From Acuticoccus sp051016205 (GTDB taxonomy: Bacteria > Pseudomonadota > Alphaproteobacteria > Rhizobiales > Amorphaceae), in assembly GCA_051016205.1 (NCBI GenBank), contig CP136534.1:2604001-2668000 (forward strand): DNA of 64,000 nt, given 5' to 3'. Made by a program: the position numbers and the translations under genes. The stretch's first letter is position 1. Each line of letters begins with the position of its first letter. Shown one piece after another: positions 44,287 through 53,489 of the stretch. The notes below the pieces were generated by a model. It ran no database searches. It worked only from the letters and a program-made list of their open reading frames with translations, and was not told the DNA's origin.

Positions 44287-47112
44287 TTGAAATCCTGGGT
44301 CTTCCCCATCGGCGAAAAGCGCCGATCGGTTGATAACGAATCCCATCCCGACCACGCCGGACCCACCTGGCACGACCAACCGTCGAGCACGGCGTTAGAC
44401 GCGTTCCAGGCGGACGGCGCCGGCCTGTCCGATACCCAGGTCCTGGAACGGCGTCAGCGCCACGGGCCCAACCGTCTTGAAGAGGCGCGCCGGCAAGGTC
44501 CGTTCCTGCGCCTGCTTCGGCAGTTCCACAACGTTCTCATTTACGTCCTTCTGGTGGCAGCAACGGTGACGGCCCTTCTGGGCCACTACGTGGACACAGG
44601 CGTCATCCTTGCCGTTGTGGTGGTGAACGCTGTGATCGGTTTTGTTCAGGAGGGGCGGGCGGAAGCAGCCCTTGCCGCCATCCGCGGCATGCTGGCCCCT
44701 GAGGCGACGGTATTGCGGCAGGGACGGCGCAGGCGCATTCCAGGTGAAGACTTGGTGCCTGGCGACATCGTCCTCCTGGAGGCGGGCGACAAGGTGCCTG
44801 GCGACATTCGCCTGACCACCGTGCGTGGCCTCACCATCCAAGAGGCCGTCCTCACCGGCGAATCGGTGCCGGTGGAAAAGGCCGACACGCCCGTTGCCAC
44901 ACACGCACCCTTGGGGGACCGCACCTGCATGGCCTTTTCAGGCACCATGGTGGCGGCAGGCCAGGGCCGAGGCATCACCGTTGCGACGGGCGGCGGGACG
45001 GAGATCGGCCGCATCAGCGGGCTCCTTGCAGGGGTGGAGGGGACCGCAACGCCCCTCATCCGCCAGATGGGCATCTTCGCCAAGTGGCTGACGGCCTTCA
45101 TCCTTGTGGTGGGCGCGCTGATCCTCACCTTCGGCCTGTCCTTCGGCACCATGTCGTTCAGCGAACTTTTCATGGCCGTGGTCGGTCTGTCGGTCGCCGC
45201 AATTCCTGAAGGTTTGCCTGCCATCTTGACCGTCACCCTTGCCATCGGCGTGCAAGGGATGGCGCGCCGCCACGCCATTGTGCGGCGTCTTCCCTCCATC
45301 GAGACCCTTGGCTCGGTCTCCGTCATCTGTACCGACAAGACCGGCACGCTGACGAAAAATGAGATGACGGTGGCCTCCGTTGCCACCGCAAAGCGGCGCT
45401 ATACGGTAACGGGCGCAGGCTACGATCCCCACGGCGGGATCATGCATGGCGGCGAGGATGTGATGGCCGCCGACCACCCGCTTCTGGAAGCCCTCGCCAG
45501 GGGCGCACTCCTGTGCAACGACGCAGAACTCAGCGAGGCCGACGGCGCATGGACAGTGGACGGCGACCCCATGGAGGGGGCCCTCGTCACCTTTGCCGCC
45601 AAGGCAGGGCTTGATGCCGACACCATCCGCCGCGCCAACCCGCAGACCGATTCCATCCCCTTCGATGCCCAGCACCGCTTCATGGCAAGCCTTCACCACG
45701 ACCATGAGGGCCACAACGCCATCCACGTGAAAGGGGCGCCCGAGCGCCTCCTTGGCATGTGCGCCTTCCAGGCCGACGATCATGACGGCGAGGTGCTCCT
45801 CGACACCGCCTATTGGCACGAACAAGCCCTTGCCATTGCCGCCCAGGGCCAAAGGGTGCTTGCCATTGCCACCCGCGTTGCCGAGGGCGACCGCCCCACC
45901 TTGCGCTTTGACGATGTGGAGGAGGGCCTCACGCTGCTTGGCCTTGTGGGTCTCATCGATCCCCCACGGGAGGAGGCCGTTGCCTCCGTCGCCGAGTGCC
46001 GTGCGGCAGGGATCAGGGTCAAGATGATCACTGGCGATCATGCCGGCACTGCTGCCGCCATTGCCCGCCAACTCGGCCTGCAAAATGCTGCCGACGTGAT
46101 GGAGGGGGCCGACATCGACGATCTCGACCCCGCCGCCCTGAAGTCGCGCGTTCAAGGGGTGGACGTGTTTGCCCGCACCAGCCCCGAACACAAGCTGCGC
46201 CTTGTGGAGGCGCTCCAGTCCACCGGCGCCGTCGTCGCCATGACAGGCGACGGTGTGAACGATGCCCCGGCCCTCAAACGCGCCGACATCGGCATTGCCA
46301 TGGGCCGCAAGGGCACGGAAGCTGCCAAGGAGGCGGCCGAAATCGTCCTTGCCGACGACAACTTTGCCACCATTGCCGCCGCGGTGAAGGCGGGCCGTAC
46401 GGTCTACGCAAACCTCAAGAAGGCGATCGTCTTCCTGCTGCCCGTCAATGGCGGGGAATCGCTCAGTCTGATTGCCGCCATTCTCCTCGGCCTGACCCTT
46501 CCCATCACGCCCGTGCAGATTTTGTGGGTCAACATGGTGAGTTCCGTCGTCCTTGCCATGACGCTCGCCTTTGAGCGATCCGACAGCAACATCATGCATC
46601 GCCCGCCCCGCTCGCCCGATGAGCCGATTCTGTCGGCCTTTGTATTGTGGCGTGTGGGGTTTGTGTCGGTCCTGTTCTGCGCGGGGATTTTCGGCAGCTT
46701 CACCCTTGCCCAATCCCAAGGGGCGACCCTTGAGGAGGCGCGCACCATCGCCGTCAATGCGTTGGTGGCCATGGAGGTGTTTTACCTTCTGTCGGTGCGC
46801 CAGCTCCACAATCCCTCGCTCAGCTGGGGGCGGCTGTTGGGCTCGCGGCCCGTGCTTCTTGCCATCGGTGCGGTGGCAACCCTCCAGGTCCTTTTCACCT
46901 ACGCGCCCTTCATGGAGGTGTTCTTCCAAACCGCGCCCCTATCTCTCGTTCAGGGGCTTGGCGTGCTTGGTGTGGGCCTTGCCCTTTTCGTGGTGCTTGA
47001 GGTGGAAAAGCGGGCCGTCCACGCCTTCCAAGGTGCAGGCGGGCGACGCTCAGGCCCTGGCGGATCGGCGCCTTCGTCCATGGCCCCCCAGCGCGATGGC
47101 GGGCGGGCATGA
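44287..47112 (+). CDS. P-type (P2-like) cation-transporting ATPase
   Basis: The 941-residue protein has the full P-type plan: an N-terminal cation_ATPase_N domain, actuator with LTGES, ten or so membrane helices, PEGLP in M4 (307-311), phosphorylated D350 in DKTGTLT, and hinge TGDGVNDAPA. It is closest in style to Ca2+-type ATPases. In M6 the Asn is kept (N749 in WVNMV), but the next positions are S752-S753 where Ca2+ pumps have Thr-Asp, so the ion is uncertain. The start is a TTG with a strong AGGAGAGG upstream; the next ATG is ~135 codons in. It heads the antiporter-Usp operon. Confidence 0.92.
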   Translation: MKSWVFPIGEKRRSVDNESHPDHAGPTWHDQPSSTALDAFQADGAGLSDTQVLERRQRHGPNRLEEARRQGPFLRLLRQFHNVLIYVLLVAATVTALLGHYVDTGVILAVVVVNAVIGFVQEGRAEAALAAIRGMLAPEATVLRQGRRRRIPGEDLVPGDIVLLEAGDKVPGDIRLTTVRGLTIQEAVLTGESVPVEKADTPVATHAPLGDRTCMAFSGTMVAAGQGRGITVATGGGTEIGRISGLLAGVEGTATPLIRQMGIFAKWLTAFILVVGALILTFGLSFGTMSFSELFMAVVGLSVAAIPEGLPAILTVTLAIGVQGMARRHAIVRRLPSIETLGSVSVICTDKTGTLTKNEMTVASVATAKRRYTVTGAGYDPHGGIMHGGEDVMAADHPLLEALARGALLCNDAELSEADGAWTVDGDPMEGALVTFAAKAGLDADTIRRANPQTDSIPFDAQHRFMASLHHDHEGHNAIHVKGAPERLLGMCAFQADDHDGEVLLDTAYWHEQALAIAAQGQRVLAIATRVAEGDRPTLRFDDVEEGLTLLGLVGLIDPPREEAVASVAECRAAGIRVKMITGDHAGTAAAIARQLGLQNAADVMEGADIDDLDPAALKSRVQGVDVFARTSPEHKLRLVEALQSTGAVVAMTGDGVNDAPALKRADIGIAMGRKGTEAAKEAAEIVLADDNFATIAAAVKAGRTVYANLKKAIVFLLPVNGGESLSLIAAILLGLTLPITPVQILWVNMVSSVVLAMTLAFERSDSNIMHRPPRSPDEPILSAFVLWRVGFVSVLFCAGIFGSFTLAQSQGATLEEARTIAVNALVAMEVFYLLSVRQLHNPSLSWGRLLGSRPVLLAIGAVATLQVLFTYAPFMEVFFQTAPLSLVQGLGVLGVGLALFVVLEVEKRAVHAFQGAGGRRSGPGGSAPSSMAPQRDGGRA

Positions 47113-47140
47113 GGCGTTGTGATATGAAGGGCGTTGCACC

Positions 47141-48856
47141 ATGACCGAGGTCATCACGGGCTACATCTTTTATGAGATGGCAGCGCTTTTGGTGCTGGCT
47201 GCCGTGGTGGGATTCTTGGGGCTGTTGTTGCGCCAACCCCTCATCGTCAGCTTCATTGCGGTGGGGATCATCGCCGGCCCCTCCGTCCTCGGCATTGCCC
47301 AATCCAACGAGCATATCGACCTTCTGGCCGAGCTTGGCATTGCCGTCCTGTTGTTCCTCGTGGGGCTGAAGCTCGACCTCAACCTTGTGCGCACCCTCGG
47401 CCTCGTGGCGCTCACCACGGGTCTGGGTCAGGTGGCCTTCACCACAATCTTCGGCTTCCTGATTGCCCTTGCCCTCGGGTTCGACACCGTCACCAGCCTT
47501 TATGTGGCGGTGGCGCTGACCTTCTCGTCCACCATCATCATCGTGAAGCTGTTGTCCGATAAGCGCGAGATCGATGCGCTGCACGGGCGGATCGCCCTTG
47601 GCTTCCTCATCGTTCAGGACCTTGTGGTGGTCTTTTCCATGATCATCCTGTCGGCCCTTGCCGTGGGGGCGGCCGGCGATGCGGCATTCATCGATGTGGT
47701 GATCGTCTTCGTCTACGGCCTTGCGATGCTGGCGGGCGTGGCACTCTTCATCCGCTACGTTGCCAACCCTTTGGTGGAGCGTTTGGCCCGGGCGCCCGAG
47801 CTCCTGGTGTCTTTTGCCATTGGCTGGGCGGCCTGCCTTGCCGCCATCGGCCACTACCTTGGCTTCGGCAAGGAGCTTGGCGGGCTGTTGGCAGGCGTGT
47901 CGCTCGCCTCGACCCCTTTCCGGGAGGCGATTGCGGCGCGGCTTGCTTCCTTGCGGGACTTCTTGCTCCTGTTCTTTTTCATCGCGCTGGGGGCGGCCCT
48001 CGACCTTTCGGTGCTGGGCGACAATGTGGTGGCCGCGCTGATCTTCTCGGCCTTCGTTTTGATCGGCAACCCTTTGATCGTGCTCATCATCATGGGGTTG
48101 ATGGGGTACGCCAAGCGCACAGGCTTTCTGGCCGGGCTGACGGTGGCGCAGATCAGTGAGTTCTCGCTCATCTTCATGGCCATGGGCGTCACGCTCGGCC
48201 ATGTGGGCGATGGCGCCATGGGGCTCGTCACCCTGGTGGGGCTTATCACCATTGCCGCCTCCACCTACATGATCACCTACTCCCACACCCTTTACCGGGT
48301 GCTGGAGCCGGTTCTCACCCCGTTTGAAAGGCGCCATCCAAGCCGCGAGGGGATGACTGAGACGGCTCCTAAGGCGCGCTACGATGTGATCGTGTTCGGC
48401 CTTGGCCGCTATGGCCTTACGACGGCTTTGAAGATTCGCGAGGCGGGAAAGCGCGTCTTAGGGGTCGACTTCAGCCCCGTTGCCGTGCGCTATGCCCGCA
48501 GGGAAGGGGTGGACGCTGTCTTCGGCGATGCGACGGACCCCGAGCTGTTGGAGCACCTTCCTTTAAGAGGTGCGCAGTGGGCCATTGCCGCGGTGCCTGA
48601 ACAGCAAGGCGGCCTCACCCATGACGATCCGCGCTCGGCGTTCATGAGGTCTCTCCACGACATCGGCTTTGACGGTAAAATTGCCGTCGTGGCCCACGGG
48701 ACGGAGGTGGCTGACGGCTTGGCGCGGGCAGGGGCCGACCTCGTCCTCATGCCCTACCGTGATGCTGCCGCCCAGGCCGCGGCCCTCGTTCTTGAGAACG
48801 GCTCGCCCGAGCCTGCCGAGCCCGTCGACCCCGAAGGCCAGAAGGAGTTGCAGTGA
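47141..48856 (+). CDS. Monovalent cation:proton antiporter, KefB/C type
   Basis: The 571 residues comprise a Na+/H+-exchanger (CPA2) membrane domain with about 12 helices (1-~385) and a C-terminal TrkA_N/RCK nucleotide-binding domain starting at about 410 with FGLGRYG. There is no TrkA_C domain and a short acidic tail. Such proteins export K+ or Na+ in exchange for protons under ligand control. It lies 28 bp after the ATPase and overlaps the Usp gene (TGATG). Confidence 0.92.
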   Translation: MTEVITGYIFYEMAALLVLAAVVGFLGLLLRQPLIVSFIAVGIIAGPSVLGIAQSNEHIDLLAELGIAVLLFLVGLKLDLNLVRTLGLVALTTGLGQVAFTTIFGFLIALALGFDTVTSLYVAVALTFSSTIIIVKLLSDKREIDALHGRIALGFLIVQDLVVVFSMIILSALAVGAAGDAAFIDVVIVFVYGLAMLAGVALFIRYVANPLVERLARAPELLVSFAIGWAACLAAIGHYLGFGKELGGLLAGVSLASTPFREAIAARLASLRDFLLLFFFIALGAALDLSVLGDNVVAALIFSAFVLIGNPLIVLIIMGLMGYAKRTGFLAGLTVAQISEFSLIFMAMGVTLGHVGDGAMGLVTLVGLITIAASTYMITYSHTLYRVLEPVLTPFERRHPSREGMTETAPKARYDVIVFGLGRYGLTTALKIREAGKRVLGVDFSPVAVRYARREGVDAVFGDATDPELLEHLPLRGAQWAIAAVPEQQGGLTHDDPRSAFMRSLHDIGFDGKIAVVAHGTEVADGLARAGADLVLMPYRDAAAQAAALVLENGSPEPAEPVDPEGQKELQ

Positions 48857-49875
48857 TGAACCCTTCGGATGACACAGGCACGGCTGTCCCGAACCCATCC
48901 ATCAACACAGTCCTTGCGGTGACGGGCGGGCGCGCCGACGAGACCGCACTCCTCAAGCAAGCGTTCGCATTCGCCGCCAGGACAGGCGCGCACGTTACCG
49001 TCCTTTCGGTGGTGGAACTCCCGTCCGACCTTGCCGCCATCGCCCGTGCTGCGGGACTTGATGAGGCGGCGATCAAACAGCGACTTTGCCAGGAACGGGA
49101 GGAGACGGTGAGGGCGCTAGTGGCCTCCGTGTCGCCCGAGACTCCGCCCGCCATCCACATTCGCTTAGGCAAGCCCTTCTTCGAGATCATCGCCCACGTG
49201 CAGGACAATGCCGTCGACTTTGTCATGAAGGATGCTGACGAGGTGCACGGGATTGCGGCTTACGTTTTCGCCAGCACCGACCAGCACCTCTTGCGCAAAT
49301 GCCCATGCCCTGTCTGGCTAAGGGTGGGGGCTGAGCGACCTGGCCCGCGCACCGTGCTTGCCGCCGTGGATGTGGATCGCACGATGGCAAGCGAGCCAAG
49401 CACCCTTGAAGGCCTCAACCGCACCATTTTGCAGACCGCGGCTTTGATGGCGGGGGAGGATAGCGGGCCTATCCACGTGCTTCATGTGTGGGAAGCGCCT
49501 GGGGAGGGGCTTGTGCGCACGTGGTCCAACGCCCCCAAACCGCGCCGCGCCGCTGAGGACTATGTGGCCTCCATCCACAACACCCACAGCAACGCTCTGG
49601 CCGACCTGGTGGAGACGGCGGACCAATGGATGACCCCTCCTTTGAAGCGCCAAGCCTTCCTCCCACGGCTTGAGCGGGGCGACCCGCGCACGGTGATCCC
49701 CCAATACGTTGCCGACAACCATGTGGACGTGATTGTCATGGGCACCATTGCGCGTACGGGGGTGCCTGGCTTCATCATCGGCAACACGGCCGAGGACGTG
49801 TTGAACGCCGTCGACTGCGCCGTCGTCACCGTCAAGCCGCCAGGCTATGTGAGCCCGCTACACACGCCCCATTGA
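48856..49875 (+). CDS. Tandem universal stress protein (UspE-like)
   Basis: The 339-residue protein holds two Usp domains (about 15-155 and 165-332). The C-terminal one keeps the nucleotide-binding signature VMGTIARTGVPGFIIGNTAE (about 295-314). The N-terminal one lacks the glycines (VMKDADEVHGI), so probably only one site binds ATP. The ATG at 48856 overlaps the antiporter stop and has GAAGGAG 8 nt upstream; a GTG one codon earlier is also possible. Its 3' end overlaps the convergent hydrolase gene by 18 bp. Confidence 0.9.
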   Translation: MNPSDDTGTAVPNPSINTVLAVTGGRADETALLKQAFAFAARTGAHVTVLSVVELPSDLAAIARAAGLDEAAIKQRLCQEREETVRALVASVSPETPPAIHIRLGKPFFEIIAHVQDNAVDFVMKDADEVHGIAAYVFASTDQHLLRKCPCPVWLRVGAERPGPRTVLAAVDVDRTMASEPSTLEGLNRTILQTAALMAGEDSGPIHVLHVWEAPGEGLVRTWSNAPKPRRAAEDYVASIHNTHSNALADLVETADQWMTPPLKRQAFLPRLERGDPRTVIPQYVADNHVDVIVMGTIARTGVPGFIIGNTAEDVLNAVDCAVVTVKPPGYVSPLHTPH

Positions 49876-50583
49876 GGTGGCTTCGGCCTGCGCGAAGTGG
49901 CCCTCCAGCAACCCGTTGACGGTGCCAGGATGCTCCACAGGGGGGCAGTGGCCGCACCGGGCGATCATCTCCAAAACCGCGCCGTCCACCAATTGGTGGA
50001 TCTCGCGTCCATCGCCGGGTGGGATCACGGGGTCGTCCTCACCCACAATCACCAACGTGGGGCATGGGACGGATCCCAGCCTGTCACGGTGGTCGGCGCG
50101 GTGGATGATCGCCTCTTGCTGGGCGCGAAAGGCGGCAAGCCCAAGGGATTCGGCCGCCTTGTTCATGGCCAAGAGCGCGGGCGTTTTGGTAAGCGCCGGG
50201 TCGTGGCAACACATCTCAAGGTTTTGCCGGCTTGCCTCCTCCATGCCGATCTTCTTGGCAAGGGCGATCCTCTCGTGCCGTCTCACAGTGGCGGCAGGAT
50301 CTTCGGCACGGGCTGAGGTGGCAATGAAGGTGAGGCTTTGCAGCGCGCCCAAAATATCAGGCAAAAGCTCCAGCGCGATGTAGCCGCCCATGGACCAGGC
50401 GACCAGATGAAAGCGCGCCGGCAGCACCGCCTTTACATGGGCGGCCATGGCAGGGATGGAGGTCAGATGTTGGTGGCCCTCAGGCACGATCACCTGGCGC
50501 GAAGGGCTGAAGTGGTCGATCTGATGCACCCACGAGCTCTTGTCAGACTGAAGCCCTGGGAGGAGGACGACGGGCTCAGCCAT
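49858..50583 (-). CDS. Alpha/beta hydrolase
   Basis: A 241-residue single-domain hydrolase, starting at the oxyanion region VVLLPGLQSD, with nucleophile S64 (AWSMGGY), acid in GEDDPVIPPG (about 186) and His in CGHCPPVEHP (about 215). The style is that of enol-lactonases and small esterases. It is the last gene of the dpp-like operon and overlaps the preceding ATPase gene by 8 bp, so its substrate may be what the transporter imports. Confidence 0.88.
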   Translation of the reverse strand: MAEPVVLLPGLQSDKSSWVHQIDHFSPSRQVIVPEGHQHLTSIPAMAAHVKAVLPARFHLVAWSMGGYIALELLPDILGALQSLTFIATSARAEDPAATVRRHERIALAKKIGMEEASRQNLEMCCHDPALTKTPALLAMNKAAESLGLAAFRAQQEAIIHRADHRDRLGSVPCPTLVIVGEDDPVIPPGDGREIHQLVDGAVLEMIARCGHCPPVEHPGTVNGLLEGHFAQAEATSMGRV

Positions 50584-51580
50584 GGGCGGGCGCTTCCATC
50601 AAACCGTCAACCTTTTCGGCAAAGTGGCAGGCGACCTGCCGGGGCCCATTGAGCGGGCGCAGGAGCGGTCGCTCGGCGCTGCAGCGGGGCGCGGCAAGAG
50701 GACAGCGGGTGCGGAACGCACAGCCCGAAGGCGGGTCGAGGGGGCTCGGCAACTCGCCGCTCAAAGGGGCGCGCGCTCCGCGCTTGTCGGGCGTCGGCTC
50801 TGGCGTCGCGGCAATCAAGGTGCGGGTATAGGGGTGGGCGGGAGCGTTGAAGACGCGGTCCACATCGCCCACCTCGACGATCCGCCCCAGGTACATGACC
50901 GCAACGACGTCCGCCACATGGGCGACGACGGAAAGATCGTGGGAGACGAAGATGAGCGTCAGGCTCATCTGCGCCTTCAGCCGCACGATGAGGTTCAGGA
51001 TCTGCGCCTGGATGGAAACGTCGAGCGCTGATACCGCCTCGTCCGCCACAATGAGGTCTGGCGATAGCGTCACGGCACGGGCAATCCCAACCCTCTGGCA
51101 CTGCCCGCCGGAAAGCTCGTGCGGAAAACGGGTGAGGTGTTCAGGCCCGAGCCCCACGGCCGCTGCGGTCTCCCTCACCTTGGTGTCGATCTCGGCCTTA
51201 GTCCCGACCGCGTAGTTGATGAGAGGCTCTGCGATGATGGCCCGCGCAGTCATGCGCGGATTGAGGGCGGCGAAGGGGTCCTGAAAGATCATCTGAAAGC
51301 GCTTGCGCCTTGCCTTCAGCGCCGCACCCGACAGCCGCGTCAGATCCTCCCCGTCAAGGTGTATGGTGCCTTCTGACGGCGCCTCCAGTCGCATGACGAG
51401 CTTTGCAAGGGTGGACTTGCCGCAGCCCGATTCTCCCACAAGGCCAAGGGTTTGCCCGCGTTCGACCTCAAGCCAGACGTCGCTTACCGCATGAAGACGC
51501 CTGGGGGTCTGGCCAAGGCCCTTCCCGCCGACGGCATAGGTCTTACCGACACCCTTGAGGGAGAGATACGCGCCGCTCAT
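50576..51580 (-). CDS. Dipeptide/oligopeptide-type ABC transporter ATP-binding protein (DppF/OppF-like)
   Basis: The 334-residue ATPase has Walker A GESGCGKST near 49, signature LSGGQCQRVGIARA near 153, Walker B LIVADEAVSALD, and the C-terminal oligopeptide/dipeptide extension (about 235-320). The ATG at 51580 overlaps the upstream stop by 4 bp; a GTG two codons earlier is unlikely. It forms a heterodimer with the next gene's product. Confidence 0.92.
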   Translation of the reverse strand: MSGAYLSLKGVGKTYAVGGKGLGQTPRRLHAVSDVWLEVERGQTLGLVGESGCGKSTLAKLVMRLEAPSEGTIHLDGEDLTRLSGAALKARRKRFQMIFQDPFAALNPRMTARAIIAEPLINYAVGTKAEIDTKVRETAAAVGLGPEHLTRFPHELSGGQCQRVGIARAVTLSPDLIVADEAVSALDVSIQAQILNLIVRLKAQMSLTLIFVSHDLSVVAHVADVVAVMYLGRIVEVGDVDRVFNAPAHPYTRTLIAATPEPTPDKRGARAPLSGELPSPLDPPSGCAFRTRCPLAAPRCSAERPLLRPLNGPRQVACHFAEKVDGLMEAPAHG

Positions 51581-52602
51581 GACCACGCCTGCACGATCTC
51601 GCTGTCACGGATGGAGGCGTAGACCGCCGCCTCCCGCACACAGCGCGTCAGGTGTTGTGGCCCGACGGTTTGGGCAGGCGGCAACGGGGCGGCGCACAGG
51701 GGTTCTGCCAGACGGCAGCGGGGCGCAAAGGCGCATCCCTCGATGGGTTTGTCGAGCCGCGGCACACTGCCTTCAATCTCCAAGAGTTGCGCCTTGTGGC
51801 CGGCGCGGCGCGAGGGGAGGGAGCGGATCAACCCTGCCGTATAGCCGTGGGAGGGGCGGGCGAAGACCGCGTCCACAGGCCCCTCTTCCACAATGCGGCC
51901 AGCATACATCACCATCATCGTGTCGGCGGCAGAGGCGACGACGCCAAGGTCGTGGGTGATGAACAAGATGGTCATCCCAAAGTCGCCCGCAAGGTCGGCA
52001 ATGAGGGTGAGGATTTGCGCCTGCACCGTCACATCAAGGGCGGTGGTGGGTTCGTCGGCAATCAAGATGTCGGGTTCGCCGGCAAGGGCGATGGCAATCA
52101 TCACCCTTTGGCGCATGCCGCCCGACAACTCGTGAGGATAGGCGGAAAGGCGCTGCCGGGCGTCGGGCATCTTCACCCTGTCCAGCATGTGAAGGGCGTG
52201 GGTGCGCGCATCGGCGCGGCCGCGCCCTGCATGGACGGCAGCCTCGGCAATTTGCATGCCGACGGTGTGGACAGGGTTGAGGCATGTCATGGGGTCCTGG
52301 AAGACCATGGCGATCTGCCGGCCGCGCACGGCCCGCAATGCCGTTTCCGATGCGCCCACAAGTTCGGTCTCGCCAAGCTTGATGGAGCCATCGACCTTGG
52401 CCCCATGGCGCGGCAAGAGGCCCATGATGGCCATCGCCGTCACGCTCTTCCCGCAGCCCGATTCGCCCACGAGCGCCACCATCTTCCCGCGGTGCAGGTC
52501 GAAGCTGACATTGTCGAGGGCGTGGACGCGGCGGCTGCCCGCGCCGAACTGCAGGCTGAGGTCTCGCACCGTCAGAACCGGCTGTTTGTCGTGCGTGCTC
52601 AC
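51577..52602 (-). CDS. Dipeptide/oligopeptide-type ABC transporter ATP-binding protein (DppD/OppD-like)
   Basis: A 341-residue ATPase with Walker A GESGCGKSV near 46, signature LSGGMRQRVMIAIA, Walker B LIADEPTTALD, and the Cys-containing C-terminal oligo/dipeptide domain (FAPRC near 294), which in relatives can bind an iron-sulfur cluster. It overlaps both neighbours by 4 bp. Confidence 0.92.
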   Translation of the reverse strand: MSTHDKQPVLTVRDLSLQFGAGSRRVHALDNVSFDLHRGKMVALVGESGCGKSVTAMAIMGLLPRHGAKVDGSIKLGETELVGASETALRAVRGRQIAMVFQDPMTCLNPVHTVGMQIAEAAVHAGRGRADARTHALHMLDRVKMPDARQRLSAYPHELSGGMRQRVMIAIALAGEPDILIADEPTTALDVTVQAQILTLIADLAGDFGMTILFITHDLGVVASAADTMMVMYAGRIVEEGPVDAVFARPSHGYTAGLIRSLPSRRAGHKAQLLEIEGSVPRLDKPIEGCAFAPRCRLAEPLCAAPLPPAQTVGPQHLTRCVREAAVYASIRDSEIVQAWS

Positions 52603-53489
52603 AATCCGCCCCGCTTCAGTTTGCGCGGGTCGAGGGCATCGCTCAGCCTGTCGCCAAGGATGTTCACCGCCAAGACAAGGAGCGACAACAAGATGCCCGG
52701 ATAAAGCATCAACTCGGGATGGATGCGGAAGTAGCGCCGCGCGTCGGCCATCATGCCACCCCAGCTTGGCGTTTCAGGCGCCGTGCCCACACCAAGGAAG
52801 CTCAGCACCGCTGAGGCGATGATGGCCGCCGCACAGGCGTACGTCGCCTGTACCAAGACAGGCCCCAGCGTGTTGGGAAGGATGTGGCGGAACACCAGCG
52901 CAAGGCCAGACGTGCCCACCGAAACGGCCGCCGTCACATAAGGCTGCGCCTTTACCCCCAGCACGACCGATCGCACGAGCCGCACCATGCGCGGCACCTC
53001 GGGCACCGTGATCGCGATAATGACCGCCAACAGACCTGCCCGGAACAGGGCGGCCAAAGCAATGGCAAGGAGCACGGCGGGAATGGCCATCATCGCATCG
53101 TTGAGACGCATGACGATGGCCCCGCCCACACGGCTCATCCCCGCATAGATCCCAATGGCAACGCCGAACATCGTGGTGAGCGCTGCCACAGCAAACCCCA
53201 CCGACAGCGACACGCGCGCCCCGTAGACCGCACGGGCAAACACGTCCCGCCCCAGGTGATCGCGCCCCAAGGGGGCAGCGCCGCTCGGCCCGTCGAGACG
53301 CTCTGCAGGGCTGATGGCGATGGGGTCGCTCGCAATCAACGGTGCGCACACCGCCATCAGAACGAAGCCGAAGATGATGATAAGCGAGATCAACGTCGTC
53401 GGCTCGGCAAAGACTTTGAGCCGCGAGGGGCGGGCGCGAGGCACATCCCCTGCGGCCGTCGGCTTTTCGGACGGTGAGGTCACGCTCAT
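52599..53489 (-). CDS. ABC transporter permease (DppC/OppC-like)
   Basis: The 296 residues start with a cytoplasmic OppC_N region and one membrane helix (about 34-54). Five more follow in the BPD_transp_1 domain (about 100-290), with the EAA loop near AVSVGTSGLALVFRHILPN. It pairs with the DppB-like protein to form the channel and overlaps it by 4 bp. Confidence 0.92.
   Translation of the reverse strand: MSVTSPSEKPTAAGDVPRARPSRLKVFAEPTTLISLIIIFGFVLMAVCAPLIASDPIAISPAERLDGPSGAAPLGRDHLGRDVFARAVYGARVSLSVGFAVAALTTMFGVAIGIYAGMSRVGGAIVMRLNDAMMAIPAVLLAIALAALFRAGLLAVIIAITVPEVPRMVRLVRSVVLGVKAQPYVTAAVSVGTSGLALVFRHILPNTLGPVLVQATYACAAAIIASAVLSFLGVGTAPETPSWGGMMADARRYFRIHPELMLYPGILLSLLVLAVNILGDRLSDALDPRKLKRGGL

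Noticed and set aside
44938..46929. 663-codon minus-strand open frame opposite the P-type ATPase
   Set aside because: It is His/Gly-rich readout antisense to a fully convincing gene; GC-rich codon use leaves long open frames on the opposite strand.
46910..48337. 475-codon minus-strand frame opposite the antiporter
   Set aside because: Highly charged Gln/Glu/His-rich translation with no domain, antisense to a clear membrane protein gene.
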